Shown one piece after another: positions 46,958-59,622 of a DNA stretch of 64,000 nucleotides. A program made the position numbers and the translations under genes. The stretch covers positions 591,613 through 655,612 of the forward strand of contig WTPW01000063.1 in assembly GCA_009809945.1 (NCBI GenBank), read 5' to 3'. The notes beneath the pieces were generated by a model, which was given only the letters and a program-made list of their open reading frames with translations, had not been told where the DNA came from and did not search any database. The stretch comes from Gigaspora margarita. Taxonomy: Eukaryota; Glomeromycota; Glomeromycetes; Diversisporales; Gigasporaceae. Within the stretch, counting starts at the first letter, position 1. Every line of letters starts with the position of its first letter.

Positions 46958-47788
46958 AAACTATTTTAACAATTATGTAGGCTAAAACTGTTAAAATAAA
47001 AACATATAACTGGGATTATAGTGACAAGTTATTTTCTTTATATTGTTAAATATCTGCCAATTTTTGACAACTAGCGAAATTTAGTTGATTGAAATTATCA
47101 ATTAATTCGGTCAAATTTTTATTTACCATTTTGATTGATGAAAAAAAGAAATTCATCGATGCTGTAAAATTTATTACTTGCATTGGTTATATAATATAGC
47201 CTAAATTATACCTGTATGGCATTCAGCAATAGCATGTAGTACTAGGGTTCTACGTCAACTATGTAAATCAAACCTATATCAGGTCCTATTATAAATTTTA
47301 TTATTGAAGATTTTTTACTAATCAAATTTTTAATATAACGATAATATAATTTTTATTGCAGCAAAATTTTATTATAGCAATATTTATTATAGCAATATTT
47401 ATTATAGCAATAATTATTGTATCAATATTTATTGTGTCATTTGTATAAAACTGTATAATAAACCTAATTTATTAACAAAGTATTTGTTTAAAAAGAGTTG
47501 ATGCAATATTTGGCCCAAATAATTGTGGTCTAGCTTGAATTATTTTATTAATCATCTTGTGCTAATCGAATTTTGTTACAGTTCTTCAGCGCTTATATGA
47601 TCTACATATTGCTATATATAATATCAAAAATAGATGCCCAGCTCTAACTTTACCATAATTCGAAGTAATCTTTTGTAAAAATTAAGATTAAATTCCTATA
47701 AAAAAAGTTACAAAGCCATTTTTTATAATTAATTGATGATCTGCTACAAATCGATAGTGTGATCATGGTGTAATGTAATACAAATCAC
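46958..47788. other. Intergenic, with a short dispersed repeat
   Basis: 47722-47788 (ATAGTGTGATCATGGTGTAA) matches 52675-52740 in reverse orientation. 47370-47435 is a short run of TATTTATTATAGCAA units. No gene. Confidence 0.5.
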
Positions 47789-48206
47789 TATGTAAATCCT
47801 ATAATATAGAAATATTTTTGGCGACCTAAGGAAAACTTAGAAAATATTTTTTCTTACTAAGTTAATAAGTCACGTCTACTAAGTAAAAATTGTGGAGCTC
47901 ATCGAGACGAGTCTAATGGTAGTTGGATCATCAAAATCGGGCCAGTAGATGATGAGATATCTTCAAAAAACGATTAGTCAACTATATAAAATTTCGTATA
48001 AACAAACCTATTGTTTACATATAGTCTGCCAATTGTTTTTCGAAGGTATCTCATCATCTAATAGTCCGATTTCGATAATCTAACTACCATTAGACTCATC
48101 TTGATATGCTCTACAATTTTCACTTAGTAGACATGACTTATTGACTTAGTAAAAAAAGGTTTACTTTGGGTAGGCAAAAAAATTCCTATATTTTAGGATT
48201 TACATA
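47789..48206. mobile_element. Foldback element, about 418 bp
   Basis: The two halves are inverted copies of about 170 bp (ends TATGTAAATCCTAWAATATA), with a small centre near 48010. Arms differ by about 10-15%. No target duplication identified. Confidence 0.8.
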
Positions 48207-49220
48207 CTTATAATAAGGCAGAATGGGGGGATAACAGTGCCAAATAATCCTTTTTCATGATGGTTGTGCTGATTATTATATTGGTAATGGGGTAGCATTT
48301 TTGCTTTGCAATGCATGTACGTAATATTCATGCATATGTATGCATATTACATGAATATTAAGCATACGGTATTCGTACATTTGTATGTACTGTATTTTAT
48401 TTTTTCTCACAAATTTTATTTTAAAATAAGATTTTAATACTTGCAAACATGATTAATATAACAAAAAAAGATTCTACGGCAATACTCGTGAATCCTGTTA
48501 ATGATCATTGCAACAAGTTTTTTTTTTGAGTCAACGTGAGGTCAGCAAATCGAAAAGATGCCAAGCAGAGGAGGGTGCCCCTGAAACCAATAGTGAAAAC
48601 CAGTCCGAACTGGTTTGATCAAGCTCAAAGCTGAATTGATGCAACTAACTTCAGGTGAGTATGAATTTAATGTCCTGTCTTAAATGGCAATTACTAACCT
48701 GATAAGGATCGCTGTGAGAATAAAAGCAAGTCAGAAGTGCAAATAGCTACACGCAAACTCAAATTGCAGCAGACCACAATTCGCAATATGAATTGCTATT
48801 TTAGAAGCTTATCCTATATCAATTTAAATATGCATAACAGCCAACTACAGTTAAATGTAATAAGTGCATTCATCAAATAAAACTTAACTCTGGCATATTA
48901 GTCTGGACTAATCCAACTTTTGGAACATGCGTGCAATACTTTTCAATATATGTTGTGCATTGGGATAATTATTCACGATTAATATGTTGAGTAGGCTCCG
49001 CTAATAAGTTGCATGTGTACAAGATATTTTCATATATGTTAGTTGATAGTGATACTCAGTAGGTGCTAGCACATGATATTGTATCCGTAATTGTACTTAT
49101 TAAAAAACTTTTTAAAACCAATTTTGCCTGACCAGTCATTTCTGGTGTATCCCTGATTAGTTATCTTTTCAATCTGTTAACTTCTGTCAACTGACAAAAA
49201 AAAAGATTTGTAACAGACCA
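48207..49220. other. Intergenic with a possible coding remnant
   Basis: On plus, 48530-48655 reads QREVSKSKRCQAEE and, one frame on, LIKLKAELMQLTS before a GTGAGT donor-like site. It looks like a decayed charged or coiled-coil exon. Too short to name. Confidence 0.3.
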
Positions 49221-49224
49221 CCAG

Positions 49225-49760
49225 AATTAGAATGAAGTTTAATTCTTTTCACTTTTAATGATAGTTTTCAAGAGAATGTGTATATAATTAACTATAATCA
49301 TTTAATCATTCAATAAATACCAGTGTGATTATGAAGTTTTGTATTTTAGAAAAATGTATGATTAACTATAATCATTTAATTATTTAATAAATTACCAGAA
49401 TGAATATGAAATTTAATTCTGTTCAAATGTATGATTAACCATAAACATTAATCATTCAATAAAATTACCAGGACAAGTATTATGTTTAATTTAGTTTACT
49501 TTAATGTGATTGTGTTTCAAGAGAATCATCTAATCACTCAATAAATCATCAGGGTAAGTATAAAGTTTAATTCTGTTCACTTTGATGATTGTGTTTTAAG
49601 ATGATGTATGATTAGCTATAATCTATTTAATTATTTAATAAATTACCAGGTGAGTCTGAAGTTTAATTCTTTCTACTTTAACAATTGCATTCTATGTGCA
49701 ATTAACTATGATCATTTAATCATCCAATAAATTACTACTATGAGTATAAAGCTTAATTTT
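49225..49760. repeat. Degenerate tandem array, unit about 85-110 bp
   Basis: About six units containing AATAAATTACCAGGRTGAGT then GAAGTTTAATTCTTTTCACT and TAACTATAATCATTTAATCA. One and a half more units lie at 52490-52600. Confidence 0.8.
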
Positions 49761-50150
49761 TTTTGGTATATCTATGCTCACTAAAAATTATTGCAAAATC
49801 GTGCAACTGGACAACAACCAAGTTATTGCTCAATTATTATTGCTCAATTAGCTACTTTAGTGCTATATACGAAAAAACATATAGGAATAGGTTTGCTATC
49901 CAAAAAAACTCTAGAGTTACATACTTGAAACTCAATACCTAATAGTCTATGAAAACTTATCTGAACCTGTACCAATCATTCTCTCAACCTATCAGACACA
50001 TAAATTACTAACCCTTTAGTCCCAAATTTTCTAAACCCAAAGGTCCCACCATGCCCTGCCTACAACATGAAACTGCAACATAAGCAAGATAGCTAATATA
50101 CATATATAGCTAAAAAAAGAATCAGGACATCATCTTGTGTATCTCTTTTA
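49761..50150. other. Spacer between arrays
   Basis: Nothing recognised. Confidence 0.35.
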
Positions 50151-50575
50151 GGTACTTGCACTGCTACTGCAGCTGTGGACCCTAACTGTCTATTAATAAG
50201 GTCCTTGCACTGCTACTACAGCTGCGGAGCCTAACTATTCACTAATAAGGTCCTTGCACTGTTACTGCAGCTGTGGAGCCTAAATTCATTAATAAGGTCC
50301 TTACACTGCCACTGCAGCCGTGGATTCTAACTTACCATTAATAAGTTCCTTGCACTGCTACTGCAGCCGTGGAGCCTAGCTGCTCATTTTTAAGGTCCTT
50401 GCACTATCACTGCAACCGCGGAGCCTTCTATTCACTAATAAGGTCCTTGCTGCTACTGCAACCGCGGATCCTAACTGTTACTGTTCTTTAATAAGAGTTG
50501 CTGCACTGCTCCTGCATCCGTGGAGCCCAAAAATTGCTATTGATAATTCTTGCACTACCATGCAGCAATAAAATC
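50151..50575. repeat. Minisatellite, eight or nine units, inverted relative to 40.6-43.4 kb
   Basis: Unit AATAAGGTCCTTGCACTGCT then ACTGCAGCYGYGGAGCCTAA. The reverse complement corresponds to the unit of the 40590-43430 array. CTGCAG cores give it higher GC than its surroundings. Confidence 0.88.
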
Positions 50576-50627
50576 CAAAAAACATACTACAATATCTACT
50601 ATAGCTGTGACTGATACTAATAATACT

Positions 50628-52037
50628 AAGTGATACAAAATTAACAATTTACTCAGATAGCCTGGCAGCGATAAATGCTGTTACTAGCATTAATCGTTCT
50701 TTAGCATTTAGTCAATTTATTAAGTTAGAAAATTTTAGTATAGTTAGTAAAATTAGGGACTTAGTTAGGTTAAAGAGAGTTTGTTTAAATTTGGTTAAGG
50801 TTAAAGGTCATTNNGAGGATCANTGGAATNGAAGAGCAGATACCTTAGCAAAAAAAGGTCTTANAGNNNGAGAAGAACTACTTGTGGTACCCACTCAAGA
50901 ACTTTCCGTTTATACAACCCTGAGTTGGAAACATTTTGTTATAGAAAGCCCAGTAAGTAAATTCTTGAATTTGGTTTTGGACTTGAAGACAGGAGCAGAA
51001 TTAATGAATGCAAAAATCTTTAGAAAAATAGAGCCAAGTTTGGACAAAAGTGTATTCAGCTAGAACTTGTTTTGGGAAAACCTACACAAACTTAGTGGGA
51101 TCCGCTGCGATGCAATAGATAAAAGTAAGAAGCTTTGCACTTCTGGAAGTGTTTACAAGGGAAACTCCTAGTCTTGGCAGAGGTGGGATCAAGATTTCCT
51201 ACCCTCTACCTAAACACATATTGCAAGCTTTGTAACTCAGAGGAAGTTGAAACGCAGGATCACTTGGTACATTGTACTGCTCTATCAAACAAGTAGAACC
51301 TATTAGAAGAGACAATACTCGCAATCTTGTTAGAAAAAATGAAGTCCAAAGGAATCAATAGAATTTCAAAAAGCCAGTTAGAAGACTTATTTCTGGGAAG
51401 GTCACAGGAGGAGATCTTTCAGAATAGAGAACTTTTAATAAAAGGTTTGATTAAGAAGGACATGAAAAAAAGCTTGGCAGAAATTTTGAACTCATCGGCA
51501 GAAGCAAAAACTTTTTTGAAACTCTTTTTAGTAGCCATCTGGAACTCGTTCTATGTTGAGATCTGGAAACCAAGATGTGTCTTTATTACGAACTGGGAAA
51601 AATCATGTGGTATTACTCGAAAGGTAAAATGGTATCTAATTAAAAAGAAAAGGAAAGAGGGGACAAGCCAAAAGAAAAAGAAGGGAAAAAAGAAGGAACC
51701 ATCTAGTGGAAGGAAAATATATGAGCATTCAGGACTACAAAATGAAGTTCGAAAGAAGGTATCTGCTCCGGTAGAAGAAAAAATGATTGCTGGCTGGATA
51801 GTGTAGAAAGGTTTATAGTGAAGGGTATAAAGCCAGATTGGCTGGTTTCTTAGATAGGCTAACACAGCCTCTAGTTTCATATATATATATGAACTAGTAT
51901 GGCAGGTCGCATTTGATTTGTGATACAACAGATGGAATGATGTCAAACTAGAGATTAGGATATACTAAATTTAATGTAAATTCAAATAAATAACTTAATA
52001 AAGTTTTGGTGAGACTGCCTAAGATTAAAAAAAAAAA
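50628..52037 (+). mobile_element. 5'-truncated LINE (non-LTR retrotransposon)
   Basis: Bounded by an exact 15-bp target duplication GATACTAATAATACT at 50613-50627 and 52038-52052 and ending in a poly-A run of about 11. The body begins abruptly inside an RNase H domain, the classic outcome of incomplete target-primed reverse transcription. It sits just after the CTGCAG minisatellite. Confidence 0.95.
50629..51806 (+). pseudogene. LINE ORF2 C-terminal part: RNase H, zinc-binding tail
   Basis: Opens in frame with SDTKLTIYSDSLAAINAV, an RNase H motif with its Asp, then VKVKGH and RADTLAKKGL, the last RNase H motif. A TAG at 51061 breaks the frame. Further on, a Cys/His tail (YCKLCNSEEVETQDHLVHC, about 51226-51275) matches the zinc-binding region at the end of LINE reverse-transcriptase proteins. 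A 159-codon basic frame (51327-51806) completes it. Several ambiguous bases fall at 50813-50869. Endonuclease and RT are absent. Confidence 0.85.
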
Positions 52038-52052
52038 GATACTAATAATACT

Positions 52053-53353
52053 TGCAACCACTTAAAATAGGGGGCAAAGATAGAGCCAAGGTGAGCGATA
52101 GCAAAACAAAGATAACTTCTTCAATTCTGAAACAACAAACCCTTATAACTTCATTCTTTACATCTACATGCCATAGTCACTATTCATACACTTAGCCCTA
52201 CTTCAATATATCCTCTTTACCAATATTCGTTGAAATCTAAATTTGCTAAAATCATATGATACTACAACAAAAACAACAAACAAACCCTGCCCTTAAACAA
52301 GTGCCTCAATCAAAACACAAACTATAAAAAAAATCTACATGATCCACAATAAAATCAGCTGACCTTGCAATAATGACTGCTCCGTCACTTTGTTGATGCG
52401 CTTATCGGTAATTGCAGTGATTGTATGTCTGTGTAGAGATCTACAAATTTGATCAAAAAGTACATCAGTTTGCAAACTGCAATGATTATTCAATAAATTA
52501 CCAGCGTGAGTATGAAGTTTAATTTATTTTACTGTAACAATTATGTTTTAGGACAATGTATAATTAATCATAATATTTAATTGTTCAATAAATTACCATG
52601 TGTTAATTTAAATTGACTACCTTTAACCCGTGCCAGAGGCACAGGCTAATATGCTAGTATCAACAAATAGTAAGGAACTGTATCACATTACACTATGATC
52701 ACACTATCAATTTGTGGCAGATTATCAATTAAATAAAAAAAACTTACAATTCAGTTTAAATTTAAAATTTAATATCGTTTAACGTCGTTTAATGCTAAAA
52801 AATAAAAATAGTGGACTTGGAACCAATGTTTTATAATCTTAGGGCCATGTCATTAATCATCTGATTATTTTTTATCAGAGGTCTACCCCCCTTCCTCTTT
52901 TTTAATATATATATAGTCAGGTTCTTATATGTAATTTCAACTTTTTTTACTCCCTCCTCCCTAAAAAATTACCTGATTTTTGTTACTCCCCTTATATAAA
53001 AAACACTTCATAAAACTTTGTAAATATATTGTATAAGAAACAGTGTTTTTAAAAAACTTTGAAAGAGAAAGAAATTCGACCTGCGTATCTAAATGAAGTT
53101 TGGGCAATTTTTATATTTAATTTATATGATATACTTTTGAATTGGTAAGATCATCAAAATTTAATTAAAATCTTCTAACTAGTACATGATTATGTGGTAG
53201 CTGCGCCACAAAATTTATGCGATATAACAGTTGAGATTATTTATAGTCGATTTAAATTTATTAAATTGACTAAGCTAATATTTAAAAATCATATTAGCAG
53301 TTATATCCAAATTGACTATTCATAGTGTAAAACATATGTATAATGGACTTGTT
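52053..53353. other. Intergenic with tandem-unit remnants
   Basis: 52490-52600 holds 1.5 units of the 49.2-kb array. 52675-52740 is the reverse copy of 47722-47788. No gene. Confidence 0.5.
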
Positions 53354-53512
53354 TTAAGCTAATCTTACATTTTTATGTTTTGGTCTTGCTTTGCTCAGCC
53401 GTTTTAAGATAGCTTACATTTACTGTTTTGGCTTCGCTTCATTTGGCAGTTTAAGCTAGACTCACATTTTTATGTTTTGGTCTTGCTTAGCTTGGCAGAT
53501 TTAAACACTACA
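53354..53512. repeat. Three tandem units of about 50 bp
   Basis: Unit TTAAGCTARNCTYACATTT then TATGTTTTGGTCTTGCTT. The copies are imperfect. A looser TTTGCATTRGAATT pattern recurs through 53680-54160. Confidence 0.7.
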
Positions 53513-54636
53513 TTAGTTTTTTGTCCATGCCTCTGATACTAGAATTTTTTATTGCCATGATTTTCATCAAGAATTAGAGTTTAATGTTGTGTAAGTTTGC
53601 AATATAATTTTCATGATTTCTACTGAGTTATGTAAGAAAATTCTGTAACACTTACCTGCTATTCTGGTAGCCACAGTGTGGTTGAGTTAGTTTGCATTAG
53701 AATTGCCTTGATTTTTATAGGGATAAATTTGAATTAATTTGCATTGAAGTTATTAATCCTTTCATAAAGAATTCTGTTGCAAAGCCTACTCGCTATTTTG
53801 ATAACTGTGTATATGATTATGGTTGAATTAATTTGTAGTGAAATTATTGTATTAAAATTATTGTAATTTCTGCCATGAGTTACTGTTCAAAAACATACTA
53901 TTTCAGCTACCACAGTATCAGTTTGAGGTGGTTTGCATTGGAATTGTCTTTTATTTTCTATGTGGTTAAGTGAGTTGCATTGGAATTATATCGTGAGTTA
54001 CTGTAAAACTATTCTGGTAATGAGAGTTGGAATTATCGTGAATAACTATAAAAAATTCTGCTGTAAACCTATTCTACACATAATACATAGTTAAGATTGA
54101 GTTTGCATTAATCTGTACTATGAATTACTGTAAGGTTGAGTTAGTTTGTGTTGGAATTATTATAGTTTCAATCGTGAGATTAGATATGCAACGGGCAGGT
54201 TTACAGGCTTTTTTTGAAAGTTAATTTGGGCCACACCTCAAAAATGCTAGTCATATGATAATTTATCCTGTGACTAGAATTTTGGAGTGTGTCCTGAATA
54301 ACTTTTAAAAAAAGCTCAATTAGGCCTGTAAACCTGCCTGTTGCATACCCTATGTGAGATACTGTAAAAATTTAGTTATGTTCCTACTATTTTGGCAACA
54401 CACAGCATGCAGCTCACTAACGAATATTATTAACGTTATCTATATCTCAGTTAATCTAACATTCACAAATGCGTGAAAATTGATTTTTAAAAATTATAGA
54501 TGACAACTGAGTATGTAAATAAAAAACAACTGGTCATTCCCGTATCCTTTCATAATCCTATTACGATATTAGTTATAGTTAATGATGATCATAATCCGTA
54601 TAAAGTTAGCTGATATAACTGATCAAAGCTCATTTC
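53513..54636. other. AT-rich region with loose repeats and an inverted pair
   Basis: Sequence near 54180-54240 (ATGCAACGGGCAGGTTTACA) is inverted near 54315-54350 (TGTAAACCTGCCTGTTGCAT), giving an IR element of about 165 bp (54186-54349). No gene. Confidence 0.55.
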
Positions 54637-54813
54637 AGGACCCCGAAATATACATAGATAGGTCAGGTTAATTATAGGGTTACTAAAAAAGGAAAGATCT
54701 GCAGAAAACATCAAAAATAAGCAAAAAAATTACTATAAAGGAAAAGACTGCATAAAAAACCTCAAAAATAAACAAACTTTTATCTGACCTATCTATGTAT
54801 ATTTCGGGGTCCT
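54637..54813. mobile_element. MITE-A copy 3
   Basis: 177 bp, inverted ends AGGACCCCGAAATATACATA. Flanks CTCATTTC and CTTATTTC, an 8-bp duplication with one C/T difference. The interior matches copies at 14424 and 59623. Confidence 0.93.
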
Positions 54814-54821
54814 CTTATTTC

Positions 54822-56082
54822 ACTAAAAGGGTTTTGTTTTTTTTTATTATAAAGTACACTAACTTAACTAATTCTAACCTGACCCTAACGATAATGACTG
54901 GAATTATTTTGTATGCGAAATGAACTTTGGTAAAATAGACTTGGTGAAATGAACTTTTAGAGGTTTAAATTTCTGGCTTAAACTCTTACGCTATGAAATG
55001 ATTGTAGATGAGTTGATCAATTCCTTATAATGGATAAGAAATAAACATGTGCGAAACAGGAATTAATAGTAGTTAGAGTAAATAAACTATCACAACACAA
55101 ATTATATATTGTTATACTATTACGTATCAGTGATTGTTTACATATATCACATATACTAAAAAGCATTGCATGCATAATACAGTTTGGATGAATCGATCTG
55201 ATGTACCAGAGACAAGCAGTTATTATTAACTTGCGAACAGTTATGATTTAAGCATAATTGATACTGAAACGGATAAACTCCCAAAAAATAGCAACCGAAA
55301 TTGCACCAGAAATCACTATAAGCAGTTGTATTTGAGATATACAGCATTGGCTAGTGGTTTCCTGCCTGCATAATGCAGGCTGGCCATCAGTGTGAAATCA
55401 TAACTAACTGAACTTAGAAATTATTAAGAAATTATTACGAAAATGTCAGGGGGATGAGGCCGGATTGCGAAATGGTTTACTTCTCATAGTGGAAATGGAG
55501 TCTCTTGCCGCAAAGGCTATAGTCAATTCCCCTTTTACCTTGTGGCCTACTTGCTTCAAGCTTGACTGGGATGTTGGTAATTGCTATTTGCGGAAGGTCA
55601 TTTCATATCATGTTTACCTTCATCATCTGAGTCCCGTGCCTTGGCACCAATTTTCACATGCATGGCACTTGCCTCATGATTAACCCAGCCCCTGCAGTGC
55701 CTACTCCTGCTTAGCCATCTTTTCGATCCATTATTTATTCATACACTATATGCATGTCAACTCAAACAATATTAGCTAACCTGTTTATAAATAGTAAAGT
55801 TTTTAGCGATCTTGAGTAAATTGTTAATTTTCAACTTAGAATCTTCCTGTAGAAACCAGTTTACGCATATGATAATAATCAAATAATCATTAATTAACAA
55901 ATTCATTCAAATCCTTCATTACAGCTTCTCACTATTTCTTTGAAGATCAGTAATTATCAATTCATCAAGCTAGTAAAAAATCTGATGAAAAAAAACCCAA
56001 AAAAAAGAGAATAACACTCAATGCTATAAATAAATATAGGATGAAATATAAATAAAAGCAACAAAAATACATGTTTCGATAC
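54822..56082. other. Intergenic with a less AT-rich island
   Basis: 55445-55710 is distinctly richer in G and C and holds a 72-codon plus frame (55465-55683) with no recognised domain. It may be a relic of an older gene or element. The rest shows nothing. Confidence 0.35.
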
Positions 56083-57180
56083 TCACTGATGCAAGTCTTA
56101 CATTTTTGATACTCCTGCACTTACTTTTTTGATACTGATCGACATGAAAATCCCAGTAAAAATAAGAATTTTCAAAACTTTGAGCGAAGATATCTTGGCA
56201 ACCATAAGATCAAATTTGGTAAAACTTTTTTTATTTGAATTTTATGGCTTCATAGAATTCAAATAAAAAAAATTCATCGAATTTAGTCAAGTGGTTGTTG
56301 AGTTATCTTCGCTCAAAGTCAGAGAAAATCAAAACACCTATCAAATAGAAGATGTGCCAAATTTTTTATCTAACTTTGAGCAAAGATACCTCGACAGCCA
56401 TCTGACCAAATTTGTTAAAACTTTTTTTTTGAATTCTATAGCTTCATATAATTCAAATAAAAAAATTTTTATCGAATTTAGTCAAGTGGTTGTCAAGATA
56501 TCTTCGCTCAAAGTTAGAAAAAATCAAAACAACTATCAAAATAGAAGCTGCGCCAAATTTTTTTCTAAATTTGAGCGAAGATGTCTTGACAACTATCTAA
56601 TCAAATTCAATAAAACTTTTTTATTTGAATTCTATGGCTTTAAAAATTCATATAAAAAAAGTTTTATCGAATTTGGTTAGATGGTCGTCAAGATATCTTC
56701 GCTCAAATTTAGAAAAAATTTGGCGCAGCTTCTATTTTGATAGTTTTGACTTTGAGCAAAGATATCTTGACAACCACTTGACTAAATACGATAAAAATTT
56801 TTTTATTTGAATTATATGAAGCTATAGAATTCAAAAAAAAGTTTTATCAAATTTGGTCAGATGGTTGTCGAGGTATCTTCGCTCAAAGTTAGATAAAAAA
56901 TTTGGCGCAGCTTCTATTTTGATAGGCATTTTGATTTTCTCTGACTTTGAGCGAAGATAACTCGACAACCACTTGACTAAATTTGATGAATTTTTTTTAT
57001 TTGAATTCTATGAAGCCATAGAATTCAAATAAAAAAAGTTTTACCAAATTTGATCTTATGGTTGCCAAGATATCTTCACTCAAAGTTTTGAAAATTCTTA
57101 TTTTTACTGGGATTTTCATGTCGATCAGTATCAAAAAAGTAAGTGCAGGAGTATCAAAAACGTAAGATTTGCCTCACTGA
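56083..57180. mobile_element. 1.1-kb palindromic foldback element
   Basis: The two halves, meeting near 56632, are inverted copies about 540 bp long: both outer ends carry a CTGATCGACATGAAAATCCC block. Each arm itself is built from alternating inverted units (AAGATATCTTCGCTCAAAGT and GAATTCTATGGCTTCATAGA). Open frames in it (such as 56291-56680) are by-products of the repeat. Confidence 0.85.
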
Positions 57181-57620
57181 TCTTTTTTAATGATTCAAAT
57201 ATTTTTTTTTTGAAGTGCATGTACATGTAACATTGTGGATTACAATATACTAATTAATCAAATCTATGTCAGGTATAATAGTAAATATTGATAGTACAGA
57301 TTTTTACAATATCAAATTGTGTGCTAAAAATCACATGTTGCTTATTGAATAGAATTTCAAGATCTCTGTGTAACAAATTAAGTTGCTATCTTTATTTTTT
57401 TAACGTTTGTAAATTTGTAAAAGGGTAGGTGTACAATACTTTAACATACAGAATTTGATTTTTATTTGAGCTCGTCTACTTAAATATTATAACAGATACA
57501 ATTTTAATTAAACTTAGGCACATTAAAAAAGACTGTAGAAATATCAACTTTAAGTATTTACATCTATATTACATTTATATTAAATAATGAACATTATAAC
57601 TAAACTTTTTTTTTTGAACT
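57181..57620. other. Intergenic
   Basis: No feature supported. Confidence 0.35.
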
Positions 57621-58058
57621 TTAGGAAATTACAACTTTAGCAGGACATAAATAATTCTTTAAAAAGGTCGTTAGCATCCTGTCTATCCAACTGAAGAAAG
57701 TGATAGAATTTTGTTGGTATATAATTCTATTTTTACTTTGAATATCCTTAAGTTGCTTATGATTAAACTGGTATTCTTTTATTTCGGTTGTTGAAAGACG
57801 CATTCTGGATTGTTGAGTATTATTGGTCTTTTTTGGGTGAGTTTTTATATCCTATTTGTTAAAAAGGCCCTCAACCTGTTGTTGATGGATGATTATATAC
57901 CAGATTTTGTTTTTAACAAAATCATAGAGCTGTGGGTATTGTTGAAGTTAAACATTTGATTCTCTAACAAATGCACTAAATTCTTGAAAAAAAGATTCTT
58001 CAGCTAAAGCAGATTTAAGACTGAAGTTATCAAATCTTTTTTGTTTTAAATCTATTTT

Positions 58059-58265
58059 GAGAAATTGCGCATAACTAAGTTCTTTTAAAGTAGGAAACTT
58101 GGGCCAAGGTTTTTTAAGCACTATATGCCAATAACTGCATGCAAATTATTGTGCATTATTTTGAGAAATCGCGCATAACTAAGTTCTTTAAAGTAGGAAA
58201 CTTGGGCCAAGGTTTTTAAGCACTATGTGCCAATAATTGCGTGCAAATTGTTGTGCATTATTTCT
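58059..58265. repeat. 104-bp tandem duplication within the pseudogene
   Basis: Two copies starting GAGAAATYGCGCATAACTAA at 58059 and 58163. The distal copy has TAA where the proximal one has CAA, and TGC where the other has CGC: both are C-to-T. Confidence 0.9.
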
Positions 58266-59622
58266 ACCAAGATGACACATGCTTAAAGGAAGATGAAGCC
58301 AACAATTTAACCATTTTTGGTGTAATTCAAGCCCTTTCTGTATTCCATTTTCCAATTTTTGGACTAATAATTCAATTTCTGAATCATCCAAAATTTCTGT
58401 ACTTTGTAGAAGTTCATCTCCAAAAAATGAATAAAGATTTTCTGCGATGTTTACAAGTTTATATGTTGAACTAGTAACGAGAAATTTTGCAAAGGGACAA
58501 TAAAATTCTTGACCAAACTTAACTAAACATTGAACTTTAATGTTTAGTTCAAAATCATTTAGCCAATTTTGAAAAAGTTCCCACTTTAAAATATAGGACT
58601 TTGGAACTTTTTTTAAGGTTAAGTTTTGGAAGGAACCATGAAACAAATTCAAGATGAATTTCACATCTCTCAAGATATTGTTTTGCCATATTAATTCATG
58701 ATGGCACCATAATCGCAGAGGATGTTGATATTTAGTTAAAGTGTAATTAAGCCGTGCCTTATAGAGACTTTGAATTGTTTCACTTCTCATATTTAGCAGT
58801 GAGTCCTTGTTACTTTGATCATACCCGTCATGCAATATCCATGCCAGATAAAGAAGATTAAATAGATGGCATGTCTTTGAAAATCCAGTATTTGTTGGAA
58901 GTTTACTGAAGGCTGTTTCTTCAAAATTATTCAAGACCAAATATAATAAATGCAATCCACAGGGAATTCAGATAAATTACTTTGGGCTAATCGATTGAAT
59001 TTTGCTATAGCACCTCCAGCGTGACTGCTAATATAATTGGTATTATCAAAAAAAGGTAAGACATCTCCTAGTATCGAGTTTATATTTTTTACAAGATTCA
59101 AAAAGAGCCTGACTAACTGTGTCAGAATTGCAGTACCGAAGGTTCTTTGTTTCTAAGAGTACAACATCGGGTATATTTTTTTCTGAATTCCAAAACATAA
59201 AACACTCTACTAATATTTTTTTCACCCGATCTGACTCATCTGCCATGGTTCTGAATAAAAAATGAGGTGATTGATTAGCTTGCTGAAATATATTTCTTAC
59301 ATGCAATTCTGATACTTCGCAATGCCAACGGCTGATAGTATTTACACAAAGCCAAGACTAGGTATTATCCCCTATTAAAAATTTAAAAACAGTTTTAATA
59401 CTTTTCGCTATAGTATTAAAAGACATTTGGCCGATTTGAGAAACTTGCACGGTAAGATTAATAAAATATTTATTATACTCCTTTTTATTTTGTTTTATTA
59501 AATTTCTAATTATGGTCTTCAAATCATTGTCTTTTAATTCTGGTGGACATTTGGCTACTGCACGAATTTGAGATATATAATGATGATGTTTATGCTTAAA
59601 CTGCATAATAGAACCACTAAGT

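Noticed and set aside
49225..50575. CRISPR-like array
   Set aside because: Units are imperfect, there are no unique equal-length spacers, and the genome is eukaryotic. These are minisatellites.
56291..56810. Plus frames of 129 and 61 codons with repeated phrases
   Set aside because: They follow the units of the palindrome, have no domain, and the same sequence occurs inverted nearby.
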